A stretch of DNA of 64,000 bases, from NCBI RefSeq assembly GCF_014649995.1, contig NZ_BMUC01000020.1, forward strand, positions 18,170 to 82,169, in the 5' to 3' direction. Positions 16,582 through 26,665 of this stretch are shown here, in pieces. The DNA comes from Streptomyces griseoflavus. GTDB taxonomy: Bacteria; Actinomycetota; Actinomycetes; Streptomycetales; Streptomycetaceae. Made by a program: the position numbers and the translations under genes. The notes beneath the pieces are model-generated. The model did not search any database. It was not told the DNA's origin and saw only the letters and a list, made by a program, of their open reading frames with translations. The first letter of the stretch is position 1, and the number at the start of each line of letters is the position of its first letter.

Positions 16582-19500
16582 TCACGGTTCCCCTACCCTT
16601 CCGCCCACCAGGACCTTTTTGCCACCAGGGTAGTACACGGTAAGCGTCGAACCGGCGGGGAGAATATGCCAGACCGCCATCTCACAGTTCTGCAGCTTTC
16701 TGCAGACGCCTTCATTGTTGTTGATTACGACGGTGGCATGCTTCTTACCTGTTTCGGCCATCCATACCGCATACTTGGTCTCCACATGTGATGTACCAAT
16801 GTATTTGGTGTTGCGACCTGACGGGAATCCAGGCTTACCTGCGACGAGTTTTTGGGCTTTGACCCACCAGGGATCATCGAACCTTTTCCCGTTTGCGTCA
16901 TAAACAACTTCTCCACTGGTCATCCGCTTGATATCGCCCGGCAGGTCGAGGAACGGCTCGCCGTTATCATCGACCAGTTCACCAACTGTTTTCTGTCCCT
17001 TGAGCCCATCCACCCACTTGGGCAAACGATCATGGATCAGCTGAACCCATTGGGGACATGCACCATCGGTGTTGTGGACGAGGACGTCGGTGGTGCCGGT
17101 GGAGACGTAGTAGGTGTGGAGGTCGTCGATGGTGAGGTCGTAGGCGTCCTGGAGGCCCTGCCAGTTGCGGGTGCGGGTGATGGTGGCCGTGTTGTTCTGC
17201 GGGGTGCGCAGGGTGTCGCCGGCCTCGAGGTCTTCTGCGTTCTTCCATTTCTGGTCGTTCTGGGACCAGTAGGGGTGGTGGCTGGTGGAGGTGAGGGTGG
17301 AGCCGTCGGTGAGGGTGACGTCGGTGAAGTTCCGGTCGTCGGGGGTGTGGATGGTTCGGGTGACGCGCCGGGTGCCGGTTTCGCCGGTGGTGGGATCGGT
17401 GGCTGTGACGAGGTCGCCAGGTTCGATCTGTTCGATCGGGCGGTTGGTGCCGTCGGCCATGAGGACCTGGGTGCCGGCTGGGAAACTGTGCGCTTCCGGC
17501 TTGGTCAGGCAGGCGACGGTACGACGGGTCGCGCGGCCGGCCTTCAGCGAGTCAACGGCATTGTCGAATTGGGTGAGGAGCTTGAACTTGCCCGAAGGGA
17601 GGACACCGGCGGCGGCCATGACACAGCCGAAGGCGGTGGGGTCCTCGATACAGGCCTCGATGTCGGCGAGGCCCGAGGCTTCCCAGAGGATCGTCCCGTA
17701 TGTGCTGGGATCCTTCAGTACGTTCAGGGTTTTGTCGATGTCCCCGCCGTCACAGAAGGTCGTGAGCTTGTTAAGTGTGTCAATTACGGGGAGCGGGAAG
17801 GAGGAACTGTCGACGGGGAGGAGAGTTACGCAGCGGCTGCGCGGCGTGTCTTTCTCTTGTGCCTTGCGTGCTTCTTCCGCTTGTCGGCGGGCCTCTGCCA
17901 TCTCTTGCTCGGCGAGGTCGCGCGTCCTTTGCCAGGCAACCCTGGCCTCGGCCTCTGCCTCGGTGGCACTCTTGCCTGCGGCCTTTGCGGAGGCGCGGGC
18001 ATTGGCTGCGGACTCGTCGGCTTTCTGGGCTGAGTAGCGGGCGTAGGAGGCGGACCATTCGGCATCGGCCGCGGAGTTTTCGGCGGCGGTGGCGTCCTGG
18101 GAGGCCCGGTCGGCGGCACTGCGTGCTGTGGCTGCTGATGTGGCCGCTTCAGCAGCGCTCTGCTCCGCGGCGTCTGCGGAGGCGTCGGCATCGGCCGCGT
18201 ACCGTGCGGCCGCTTCCTTGGACTCCTGCGCCTTACCGGCGGCTGTGGCCGCGTCGGCGGCTGCCTGTTCGGCCTTGGCGGCGGCTTCGGCGGCGCGCCA
18301 AGCGTTCTCCGTCGCCTTGGCCGCGATCAAGGAGCCTTCTGCGATGAGGCGTTTGACCTGGTGAGCGTGGTGGGAGGTGAGGTCGTCCTTACGCTGGGCC
18401 ATGTACTGGCCGGTGCTGACGAACTCGTGGATCAGCTGGGGTGGTCCGGCGAGGGCGATTTTCGCCGCTGCCTTGACTTCGGGGCCGCCGGTTTCGGCGA
18501 GGCGGGCGGTGATGACCCTTTCGTCGATCAGGCGCTCGCCGTACTGGCCGATGTTCAGGAACGTTGCGTAAGTCTTGCCGTTGCCATCAAGGAGTGCGGC
18601 CTTGGCGGCCTCGCTGACTCCGGGGCCGCCGGTTTCGGCGAGGCGGGCGACATCGACCCTCATGTCGATGAGGCCGGCCTGGTACTGGCCGGAGGAGTAG
18701 AAGGCCTCGATCTGCGCCGGGGTGCCGTTGAGAGCTTCGGTGGCCGCGGTGCGGACGGATGCGTAAGGGCTCTGGGAGCTCAAGTTGACGACGCGCTGGC
18801 GGACGTCGTCGTGGTTGGCTTCTTTCCAGCGGGTGCGCAGGTAGTCCAGGACGTCCTGATCAGTGCCCGACAGCGCGCGGGCGGCGGCTTCCTGATGCCA
18901 GGGGCCCAGCAGTTTCATGGCCTGCATGGCAAGCTGGCGGCCCTTGGCGGCGGTGGCCTGGACGTCGACATCGGGCTGGCTGGCCTCCTGGGCCAGCTCG
19001 GTCGCGGTGTCGTTCAGAGAACGGGCCTCGACCTGGGTCGCAGCGGAGGCCGAAATGCCCATCTCAGAGGCTGTCTTCACCGAGCGGGCGAGCTCGATCG
19101 CCGCCTCCGTGCGGGTGGTGAGATCAGCTTCCTCGGTCTCACGGGCGAGCGCGAAGATCTCCTTGGCTTTGGCCACCGCGGCCGTCGCGGTGTCGGCTGC
19201 GTTCTTGGCCGCCTGGGCGTTCTTCTTGGCCGTGGCGGCGTAGGCGGCCGAGTTCCCGGCCTGCTCGGCAGCTTCGTCTGCGTAGGTGGCGGCCTTCCTC
19301 GCATGTACAGCCGCCGAGGTGGCAGCGTCGCGAGCACCGTAGGCGGCGGTGGCGGCGCGATTGGCCAGGGCCGAAGAACGGTCGGCGGCTGCGTCGGCGG
19401 CAGTGGCATGGCGGCGTGCTTCTATGGCCGCCTGACGGGCCTCGTTGCTGTGCAGGCCGGCGGCGTCCGCGGAATCGTTGGCCGCTTCGGCGGCGTTAGC

Positions 19501-20760
19501 CGCTGCCCGGGCGTTGGCGGAGGCTTCCTTGGCTGCACCGGACGCAATTGCGGCAGCCGCCGAGGCCTTCCCGGCGTTCTCGGCCACGATGGCCGACTCG
19601 TCGGCGAGCATTGCCGCAGCACGCGCCTGCTTAGCAGCCTTGTTGGCGGCAGCAGCATCGCCCTCGTTGGCGGCGGCGGCGATAGCCGCCTTGTAGGCCT
19701 TGTTCGCCGAATCCGCAGCGGCGGCAGCGGCAGCGGCAGTTTGCGCTGCGGCGAGCGCGGCACGGCGCGCGGCGCGGTTGGCGGCGTTCGCCGAGCCGAT
19801 GGCCTCCTGTGCGGCCTCGGCCGCGCCCCGGGCGGCGTCCGCGGCCTGCGCAGCCTTGACTGCGGCCTTCTTGGAGTCGTCTTTGGCGGCCGCGGTCTCC
19901 TCGGCTGCCTTCAGCGCGGCCTCCTTGGCCAACTTGGAGGCGGCGACTGCCTTTTTCGATGATTCTTCCGCGGTTTTGCGAGCGTCCTCGGCCTGCTTGC
20001 CGGCAGCCTTGGCCTGCTTGGTCAGGTCCTCAATCGAGGCGTGCTCCTGGTCCCGGTTGCGGGCGGTGAACTGCCCGACCTCCAGGAACTCGACCATTTC
20101 CTCGGGCGTCCCCCGCAATGCCACCTTCGCGGCTGCCTGCACATTCGGGCCGCCGATCGTTGCCAGGCGAGCAACCTCGACACGGTTGTCCTGCTGACGG
20201 GCGGTGTACTGGCCCTGAGTCAGGAAGAGTTCACGGTCGTTGAAGGTGCCCCGCAGGGCTTCCTTACCCGCTTCCTGCACACCTGCGCCACCCAGAGTGA
20301 TCAGACGGCCGATCTCAACCTTGCGGTCCTGGTCCAGCGGCTCTTCAAATCCGTAGAGGAGAAAGGTCTCCAGCTCGGTCGGTGACTTCAGCAGCGCTTC
20401 TTTGGCGGCTTGCCGCACACCGGGACCGCCAGCCATGGCGAGCCGCGCCGTCTCAACGCGATTGTCGGCGAACTGGATGGACCCCGCTTCGTCGAGGAAC
20501 TTGCGGATCTCCTCGTCACCGCCGAGCAGCGCCTGCTCGGCGGCCTCCTTCAGCCCGGCTCCGCCGCTCTCCCAGTAGCCGACGATCTCAGCCCTCACGT
20601 TCACTGGCTGCGGTGCCGGCTCCGCCGCCACCGCAGCGGGCGTCCCCAGCAGCCCCGACAGCAGGCCCGCGGACAACAGCATCCGCATAGCCCGCCGGGC
20701 ACCTGAGAACCGTCTCGATACTCCCGAACCAGTGGCCCCGGAGGATATACGCCGTTTCAC
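16582..20760 (-). CDS. Secreted ALF-repeat polymorphic toxin with HINT and SCP1.201-like deaminase tip
   Basis: A 1392-residue protein starting GTG at 20760 after a GAGGGAG site. Order: signal peptide (residues 1-46, cut near AVAA); ALF repeats, about 40 residues each with the pattern E-x-x-RLxxxGGPGVxxAAKxALxG; a very long Ala-rich helical stalk; a second set of ALF repeats; another Ala-rich helix; a HINT protease domain (HSFPAGTQVLMADG ... TTDVLVHN, coded about 17490-17060) with Ser at the usual Cys position; and a 155-residue tip. The tip has H1325-V-E1327 and C1353-x5-C1359, the zinc-site pattern of SCP1.201-like deaminases, the family of the dsDNA cytosine deaminase DddA. It is expected to be exported, cleaved by HINT, and to deaminate nucleic acid of competitors. 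Confidence 0.88.
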   Translation of the reverse strand: MKRRISSGATGSGVSRRFSGARRAMRMLLSAGLLSGLLGTPAAVAAEPAPQPVNVRAEIVGYWESGGAGLKEAAEQALLGGDEEIRKFLDEAGSIQFADNRVETARLAMAGGPGVRQAAKEALLKSPTELETFLLYGFEEPLDQDRKVEIGRLITLGGAGVQEAGKEALRGTFNDRELFLTQGQYTARQQDNRVEVARLATIGGPNVQAAAKVALRGTPEEMVEFLEVGQFTARNRDQEHASIEDLTKQAKAAGKQAEDARKTAEESSKKAVAASKLAKEAALKAAEETAAAKDDSKKAAVKAAQAADAARGAAEAAQEAIGSANAANRAARRAALAAAQTAAAAAAAADSANKAYKAAIAAAANEGDAAAANKAAKQARAAAMLADESAIVAENAGKASAAAAIASGAAKEASANARAAANAAEAANDSADAAGLHSNEARQAAIEARRHATAADAAADRSSALANRAATAAYGARDAATSAAVHARKAATYADEAAEQAGNSAAYAATAKKNAQAAKNAADTATAAVAKAKEIFALARETEEADLTTRTEAAIELARSVKTASEMGISASAATQVEARSLNDTATELAQEASQPDVDVQATAAKGRQLAMQAMKLLGPWHQEAAARALSGTDQDVLDYLRTRWKEANHDDVRQRVVNLSSQSPYASVRTAATEALNGTPAQIEAFYSSGQYQAGLIDMRVDVARLAETGGPGVSEAAKAALLDGNGKTYATFLNIGQYGERLIDERVITARLAETGGPEVKAAAKIALAGPPQLIHEFVSTGQYMAQRKDDLTSHHAHQVKRLIAEGSLIAAKATENAWRAAEAAAKAEQAAADAATAAGKAQESKEAAARYAADADASADAAEQSAAEAATSAATARSAADRASQDATAAENSAADAEWSASYARYSAQKADESAANARASAKAAGKSATEAEAEARVAWQRTRDLAEQEMAEARRQAEEARKAQEKDTPRSRCVTLLPVDSSSFPLPVIDTLNKLTTFCDGGDIDKTLNVLKDPSTYGTILWEASGLADIEACIEDPTAFGCVMAAAGVLPSGKFKLLTQFDNAVDSLKAGRATRRTVACLTKPEAHSFPAGTQVLMADGTNRPIEQIEPGDLVTATDPTTGETGTRRVTRTIHTPDDRNFTDVTLTDGSTLTSTSHHPYWSQNDQKWKNAEDLEAGDTLRTPQNNTATITRTRNWQGLQDAYDLTIDDLHTYYVSTGTTDVLVHNTDGACPQWVQLIHDRLPKWVDGLKGQKTVGELVDDNGEPFLDLPGDIKRMTSGEVVYDANGKRFDDPWWVKAQKLVAGKPGFPSGRNTKYIGTSHVETKYAVWMAETGKKHATVVINNNEGVCRKLQNCEMAVWHILPAGSTLTVYYPGGKKVLVGGRVGEP

Positions 20761-21257
20761 CCGGCGACTCCCTCATAATTGAAGAAATACCCAGCCGGAT
20801 AAGTGCGCGGGCGCCACCGGAAAAGCAGAAAGGCATCGAAAGATTCACCTTACCCTCTGCAAGAAAAGAGGCAACTCTCGCGCATTTTCCGCCCTGCTTG
20901 ATCATACACCGACATCACTATGGGTAAGCCAGGGCTTATCAAGTCGATCCCGATTGCTCCACCAGCCACAGATGCGCCATCCGGGCCGAAGGGCGAGCGC
21001 TAGATCAACTCCTATGTCAGGAAAATTCCTTGATGATCAACTACACATGTTTCGATACTGCGTATCAAGTTTGCACCAGTATGTACCTGTGTTTGATCGG
21101 CTCCATCCAGGCTTGAAGTGAATAAACTGCGAGCGAGATCTGGGTGAGCTGTGTAGAATGATTTGCGCTGTTCGCATTTTCAGTCTTACCTTTTTGCGGT
21201 CTTCCCTTTTAGGGGTGCCGCTTCTTCATATTCTTATCTGCTTAGAAAGGCTTCGCT
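20761..21257. other. Divergent intergenic region
   Basis: About 500 bases, clearly AT-richer than the rest, separate the toxin gene (minus) from the secreted-protein gene (plus). No frame is supported. Both promoters should lie here; TAGAAT at 21154-21159 is a possible -10 box for the plus-strand gene, but no good -35 box is visible. Confidence 0.4.
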
Positions 21258-21764
21258 GTGTCGATGACCCGGGCGCACAAATCACTGTTTGGTGCTGCTG
21301 TTGCAGTTTTTGCGGCGTCCGCGATGCTCGGCGTGGCTTATGCCGATGACGGCAGTTCAGCAGCATCCCAGACTGCGGCCACTGACGAGATGCCCATTGC
21401 TGCTGAAGACTTCAACTACCCGGGTGCCTCTCGGATTTACGAGGAGACTGGCGCCCTACTCAAGCGCGGCAATGGCCACATACTGATGACTACGTGCGAT
21501 GGCAGCGAAGACATCTGGATCATGAGCCGGACCGGGCAGCAGGACTTCTGCTTTGACGTCACGGCCAAGCCCGCCTTCCTCGCTCTCGAAATACCCAAGG
21601 CGCACGGCATCTGGACCTCGGCCGATCCAGTGAGGACCACTATTCGCGAAGACAACGGAACCACCACCGTCATCAACGCCCCCGCCAATGACTTCACCGG
21701 ATATGGCGAATCCGGCGCCTCTGGAGAACCGAGTACGCTCATCGAACTGCGTGTCACTGGTTAA
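21258..21764 (+). CDS. Secreted hypothetical protein (168 aa)
   Basis: Start GTG 21258 after GAAAGG (ATG 21264 is an alternative). A signal peptide (LFGAAVAVFAASAMLGVAYA) is followed by a 135-residue mature protein with two cysteines (TTCDGSEDIW and QDFCFDV), likely a disulfide, and several strands. I do not recognise the domain. It lies upstream of the S1-like protein gene at 21989 on the same strand, 224 bases away, so a shared transcript is uncertain. Confidence 0.65.
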   Translation: MSMTRAHKSLFGAAVAVFAASAMLGVAYADDGSSAASQTAATDEMPIAAEDFNYPGASRIYEETGALLKRGNGHILMTTCDGSEDIWIMSRTGQQDFCFDVTAKPAFLALEIPKAHGIWTSADPVRTTIREDNGTTTVINAPANDFTGYGESGASGEPSTLIELRVTG

Positions 21765-21988
21765 TCGCGACTTCGCCTAGCAAGTCACATGAGAAGTAAC
21801 TTCTGCTGCCAGTCGCTCGATTTGTCCTGGCTGACCGCGGCAACCTGGTTTTCTACAACGCGCAGAATAAGTCTCTGGTGGTCCAGCGGAACCGCCATCC
21901 GGCATGACTACAACGGTGACGGGCGCAGCGCGGCGCCTAAGCCCTGCCTGCTCCCTGGCGCCATGCCAGGTCCTCAACAAGGAAAAAC

Positions 21989-23488
21989 ATGACACCTCGA
22001 CGTATCCGCACCGCCTGGGGCGCCAGCCTGACCGCAGCGGTTGCGATAGCCAACCTGATTATCCCCGCTACTGCCGTCGCCGTCACTGGCCCTGAGGCCG
22101 CCGCAACCTACGCGTTCACCGTGCGCGTCCTGGTTGGCGATGGCGACCCGGCACGCGGCTGTTCGGCCGGGCTCATCTCCCGTGAGTGGGTCATCACCAC
22201 GGCTTCCTGCCTCGCGGACGACATCACCTCGGTCACGGCGGGCAAGCCACAGCAGAAGACCACCATCAACATCAAGGGCTCCGCCCCGGACTCGACTACT
22301 GCGTACACCGGCACTGTCGCCGAACTGGTGCCCGCCGAGGGCGGGCGTAACGTGGTCATGGCCCGCCTAGCCACCTCCGTCCCCGCGACCATTCCCACCC
22401 TCGCGCTCGCCGACGAGGGCCTGGCCGCCGGTGACGAGGCCACCTTCGCCGGCACCGGCCGCACCAAGACCGAATGGGTACCGGACAAACCGCACACCGC
22501 GACCTTCACAGTCGACAGCACTGACACCACCACCCTGGCCATCTCCGGCAAGACCGCAGAGGACTCCATCTGCAAGGGCGACACCGGCGGTCCTCTCCTA
22601 CGCGACACCGACAACGGGCCCGAGCTTGTCGGACTGGCCACCCGGTCCTGGCAAGGCGGCTGCCTGGGCACGCCCGAGACCGAGACGCGCACGAACGCCG
22701 AGGCTGTACGCACCGACGACCTCGGCGACTGGATCAGCAAGACCGCCGGCCGCGCCCGGATCCGCCAGGTCGCTTCCGGTGACTTCTCCAGTGACGGCAA
22801 GAGTGACGCTGTTGCCATCGACGGGGCCGACGGCAACCTCTACGCCTATCCCGGTGACGGCAAGGGCGGCTTCGGCGGCCGGAACCAACTCGGCACCGGC
22901 TGGCAGACCACCCGGGTCATCACCACCGGCAACTTCGTCGGCGACAGCAACACCGACCTCGTCGCCATCCGCGACAACGGCGTCCTGCTGACCTATCCCG
23001 GCAAGGGCCAGGGAGGCTTCGGCCCCGCCATCACCGCGGGCACCGGCTGGAACAACATGCGCCTGCTCTCTGCCAGCGACTTCAACGGCGACAAGAAGAT
23101 CGACCTCCTCGCCGTCCACACCAACGGCGACCTCTACATCTACCCCGGCACTGGCGACGGCAAGGTCGCCTCCGGCATCGTCGCAAGCAAGGGCTGGAGC
23201 GGCATCAAGCTCATCGCCAGCGGCGACTTCAACGGCGACGGCAAGGCCGACGTCGCCGCGATCCACACCAACGGCTACCTCTACACCTACATGGGCACCG
23301 GCCAGAACAGTTTCCAGACCGGCATCAAGGGCGGCGGCGGCTGGAGTACCACCGGCCTAATCGCCAGCGGCGACTTCAACACCGACGGCAAGACCGACCT
23401 CGTCACCGTACGCAACGGCACCACCTTCTACACCTACATCGGCAACGGCAAGGGCAACTTCTCCACCCCCGTCACCACCCAGCCGTAA
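21989..23488 (+). CDS. Secreted trypsin-fold pseudoprotease with FG-GAP/VCBS repeats
   Basis: A 499-residue exported protein: signal peptide (to about residue 32, AVAV), an S1 chymotrypsin-like domain (35-250), then four to five FG-GAP/VCBS repeats with DFNGDGKAD-type calcium loops forming a partial beta-propeller. The fold is clear (AGLISREWVITTASCL, CKGDTGGPLL, SWQGGCLGTPE), but His of TAAHC is Ser73, Ser of GDSGGP is Thr199, and the Asp position reads RNVVMARL with Asn121. All three catalytic positions are replaced, so protease activity is unlikely. A binding or adhesion role is plausible. AAGGAAAA before ATG 21989 sets the start. Confidence 0.85.
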   Translation: MTPRRIRTAWGASLTAAVAIANLIIPATAVAVTGPEAAATYAFTVRVLVGDGDPARGCSAGLISREWVITTASCLADDITSVTAGKPQQKTTINIKGSAPDSTTAYTGTVAELVPAEGGRNVVMARLATSVPATIPTLALADEGLAAGDEATFAGTGRTKTEWVPDKPHTATFTVDSTDTTTLAISGKTAEDSICKGDTGGPLLRDTDNGPELVGLATRSWQGGCLGTPETETRTNAEAVRTDDLGDWISKTAGRARIRQVASGDFSSDGKSDAVAIDGADGNLYAYPGDGKGGFGGRNQLGTGWQTTRVITTGNFVGDSNTDLVAIRDNGVLLTYPGKGQGGFGPAITAGTGWNNMRLLSASDFNGDKKIDLLAVHTNGDLYIYPGTGDGKVASGIVASKGWSGIKLIASGDFNGDGKADVAAIHTNGYLYTYMGTGQNSFQTGIKGGGGWSTTGLIASGDFNTDGKTDLVTVRNGTTFYTYIGNGKGNFSTPVTTQP

Positions 23489-23644
23489 GGACCCTTCACC
23501 TCAGACGTCGGGGCGGCCACCCAGAATTCGGGCGACCGCCCCTTACCACCAGGCGGACGCCACCAGTGTGTTCTGCGCATCACCCATCCGACCGGCAATG
23601 TAGTTCTGGACTTCGGCCAGTAGCGCGTCCGCATCCCGGGACCC

Positions 23645-23826
23645 GCTAGTGGTCCATGACGTCAGTGAAGGCGAGTGCATCGCCTGCCTGTCCTGAAGTG
23701 AGGACGAAGGTCAGAGGCCGACAGTTACCGTCGGCGGCCAGATGGATCTTTGTCGTCAGTCCGCCGCGAGACCGGCCGATGGCGGGCCTCGGCCACGTGC
23801 TGGTGTGCACGACGATTGTGGAGTCC
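23645..23826 (-). pseudogene. IS5-family transposase fragment
   Basis: The minus frame reads DSTIVVHTSTW, then GRSRGGLTTKIHLAADGNCR and PLTFVLTSGQAGDALAFTDV, the central DDE region of IS5-type transposases (first Asp in DSTIV, TKIH segment, GQxGD). About 60 residues remain of some 270, with no termini visible. Confidence 0.7.
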
Positions 23827-24574
23827 TTATGGCGTTCACGGCCGCGTACGGACCTCGAGCTCCACTCTTACGCTCCTCGAGTCGCTTCGTGGTGTGCAGC
23901 GACCGTAGTCCTACGCTCATGCGAGCGGCTGTGCTGTTCAGCCGAGGCGTGCAAACGCTGCGCTGTGAGGAGGAATGGGAACCGGGGGAGCCGGGACGTT
24001 GTGGCCGGGTAGCTGATGTTCAGGACGGACAGACGGCGCAGGGGCCTGTTCACCCAAGGTCGAGGAAGCTTCGAGGATCAGCTCCCCGGGCTGGTGCGTG
24101 CTGGCGGCGAGGTCGTCGACGACACGGCGAAGTTCGGCGAGCACGGGATCAGCCGGCGGGTCCTCGAGCGGCGGAGGTGAGGCGGTGCGGACCTCGCGGA
24201 GGGCCTGACGGGCAGGAGCAGGAGGTAGCCGGTACCTCGGGCGGTTGTGGTTGCGTGACGCCGAGACCACCGCCTGGTATGTCCTGCTCGCCAGCCGCCG
24301 GACGCACGAGACAGAGGACGACCGCAAGCGATTCCTCGAAGCGTGGGGAAACGCCTGAGCAGTCTGATCGCGCCCTACCGGCTCAGCGCTGGACTTCCGC
24401 TCTCTGCCTCGCTGGACGCGACCGCGCACCTCACCGGCCGCGACGTCGCCTCGGGGCACGCGTTCGCCAGCACTTCCTGCATGTCGGCACCCACTGAGCC
24501 ATGCGTCACTACCACCTCCCTGCCCCCGACAGCTGCAGTACCCAGGGGGCAGGGCGTGTCGTCGATCCACGGGG
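23827..24574. other. Region of unassignable fragments
   Basis: Between the transposase fragment and the PIN gene I see only debris. On the minus strand at about 24005-24055 is NRPLRRLSVLNISYPA, matching the C-terminal end of the RelE-like toxin at 26666 and so a leftover of a second such pair. At 24253-24357 on the plus strand is the end of an unknown protein (RRTHETEDDRKRFLEAWGNA). Confidence 0.4.
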
Positions 24575-25468
24575 TCAGGGCTCGATGAACGGCAGGGCGA
24601 CGGCGTGCAGTTTGGTCTGGAGGTTGATGTCGCTGGTGGCGACGTACCACGCGGAGCCGGGGTGGCGGGACTGCAGGAGCAGGGTCGAGGCGATGAACCG
24701 GTCGTCCGGGACGTCCAGGTCGAGCCAGTTGGGCAGTGCGTCGGATTTGGGTTCGATGTACTCGAAGACGGCGTGGACGTCGCCAGCGACCCGGACGCCG
24801 AGGGTGACGTCGCCGTTGTTGCGCAGCCCCTTCAGGCGCCGGTCGGCCTTCTTGGCCGCCTCGCGCAGAACATCGGTCCGGCCGGCCCGCTTCTTTTCAT
24901 CCAGCTCGTGCAGTACGACCGGCAGTAAGTGCGCCATGTAGCGCGGTCCGATCTGCCCGGTGTACGCGGCGAGGTCGGGGTTGTCGATCAGCGCGTTGGT
25001 GTCGATGGTCAGGCGCACCGGCCACGGGTCCGTCGGCAGCAGATCGGTCAGGCTCCGCAGCTGCTGGACGGACGCCTGCAGGAGCTTCGCGGCCTCCGGC
25101 ATATGCTGCGGGACGGACCAGTCGGACCACGTGCCCTCGCGGACCAGCCAGCGTTCCAGGTGCTCCAGGCTGTCCTTGAGCTTCTCCGCCGCCTCGGGAG
25201 TCGGGTGTGGGAACAGCAGCCGGAACCGCGGCTCCCAGCCCCGCAGGCGGCGCAGCAGGTCCATCCGCTGGGACTCCAGCGCCGGGCCGCTCGGTGCCCA
25301 GCCCCAGTTCGCGGCGTCGAGGATGACGAAGCCGTCTCCCGGCCGGTTCGGGTTCACGTACTGGATCTCGGAGCCCTCGAGCACGGCGAGGTAGTCCCGC
25401 TCGATCGCGTCGAGCTGCTCCAGGAGGCGCTCTCGGTAGGTCGGCGGGAGGGACTTCTTTTGCGGCAT
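24575..25468 (-). CDS. PIN-domain protein (297 aa)
   Basis: From ATG 25468 the product is 297 residues. The N-terminal half is helical (ERLLEQLDAIERDYLAVLEG, long Leu/Glu helices). The C-terminal half is a PIN nuclease: LTIDTNALIDNPDL with the first two acidic residues, HELDEKKRAGR with the middle acidic pair, DDRFIASTLLLQ with the third, and WYVATSDINLQTKL with the last Asp. All metal-binding acids are present, so it should be an active Mg-dependent RNase. No small antitoxin gene adjoins; instead a second PIN gene starts 103 bases away, divergently. Confidence 0.8.
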   Translation of the reverse strand: MPQKKSLPPTYRERLLEQLDAIERDYLAVLEGSEIQYVNPNRPGDGFVILDAANWGWAPSGPALESQRMDLLRRLRGWEPRFRLLFPHPTPEAAEKLKDSLEHLERWLVREGTWSDWSVPQHMPEAAKLLQASVQQLRSLTDLLPTDPWPVRLTIDTNALIDNPDLAAYTGQIGPRYMAHLLPVVLHELDEKKRAGRTDVLREAAKKADRRLKGLRNNGDVTLGVRVAGDVHAVFEYIEPKSDALPNWLDLDVPDDRFIASTLLLQSRHPGSAWYVATSDINLQTKLHAVALPFIEP

Positions 25469-25571
25469 CCATCGATGATGGCCCACCCCACTGACATCCC
25501 CGGCCCTGCCAAGTCCTGCCACCGGGAGAAACCGTGCACCAAGGGCCTGTTGGGGGGCCTACGCTCCCGTC

Positions 25572-26558
25572 ATGTACAGCAGCGCCTATCCCGTTCCGTT
25601 GACCGGCGGCTTCCAGCTCGGAGTCTTCGATACCTCAGTGCTCACATCGGACGTCACCGCAGCCCCGAAGCGCGGCCAGCCGTCCTCGATCCTCGCCGGG
25701 ATGCAGCACGGGACGCTGCGCGGGTTCATCCCTCACTACGTGTGGGCGGAAGTCCCCCGTGTGCTGGCCGACCGCAAGCGCGAGGGCGGCGCCTTCGATC
25801 TCGCTCGGGCGGAGCGGCTGTGGTGGCAGCAGTACGTGCCGCTGCTGCACGTCGTCTGTGTGGACGGGTTGCCTATGACGGCGGCCGCCGCCAGCTCGCC
25901 CACGAGGACCTGAGCGACGTCGGCATCCTCCAGCTGGCCGGCGTGCTCGCCCCCGTTGTCCTGCTGGCCGCCGACCGTGACCTGATCGGCCAGGGCGTCG
26001 CCGTCCCGAACTGGGAAGCCGTTCGGGGTGTGCTCGGGAGGATCGGCAGGGCAGAGGCAGGCATGGAGGGCAGCACCAGCACGATCGTGGCCGCCGGATA
26101 CGGCCTCGCCGGAGCCGTGCGGCTGGCCCGAGCCCACCCGGTGTCCGCCGGAGTGGCGGTTGCCGCCGCCAGCACCTACGCGTACCTCAACCGCAGCCGG
26201 TTACTCGAGCGACACCCGTGCGAAGCTCGCCCGGTTCGGCACTGAATCCTTGAAGATCCTGGGCGAGCCGTTCGTCCAGCACGAGGTGCACGGGCGCGAC
26301 TGGGCTCAGGCGCAGCGCGACACCGCCGGGGACGACGTGCTCTCGCAGGTGGCCCGCCTGCTCGCCCGCGCGCCCGAGCCGATGACCCGTACCGATATCC
26401 TCGCCGCGCTCCCTGCCGCAGTTCAGGAACCGCACCGCCGGCAGATGGACGGACTGGGACGGCTCCTGCACCGCTTCCCCGCCTTCCATCAGGCAGCACC
26501 CGGCCGCTGGCAGCTCGGCAGGACCAACATGCAGATCACCGCCCCGACCTGGGCGTAG
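25572..26558 (+). pseudogene. Frameshifted second PIN-domain gene
   Basis: The protein starts at ATG 25572 with FQLGVFDTSVLTSDV (PIN motif I), VWAEVPRVLADRK and ERLWWQQYVPLL. Frame changes near 25880, continuing as RQLAHEDLSDVGILQLAGVL and LLAADRDLIGQG (late PIN motifs), then as a Gly/Ala-rich membrane-like helix (GAVRLARAHPVSAGVAVAAA). A second shift near 26200 leads to a C-terminal part with TRTDILAALPAAVQEP and a WQLGRTN end. Two shifts disable it unless they are sequencing errors. It shares a divergent promoter region with the intact PIN gene. Confidence 0.7.
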
Positions 26559-26665
26559 AGCGGCGGAACGGCAGTGGCAGGCCATGCAGGACGCAGATGG
26601 CTACGATGCGAAACGACCTGTCCCCGATAGTTGCGATGCCGGGGTCAGGTCGTTGCCACCGGTGG

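Noticed and set aside
16852-19962. Long open frames on the plus strand opposite the deaminase toxin
   Set aside because: These are Gly/Val- or Ala/Ser-rich shadows created by the Ala-rich stalk; no start signals or family motifs.
22598-23266. Val/Asp-rich minus-strand frame opposite the S1-like gene
   Set aside because: Repeats of DGDEV-type residues are the reverse of the calcium-loop codons in FG-GAP repeats.
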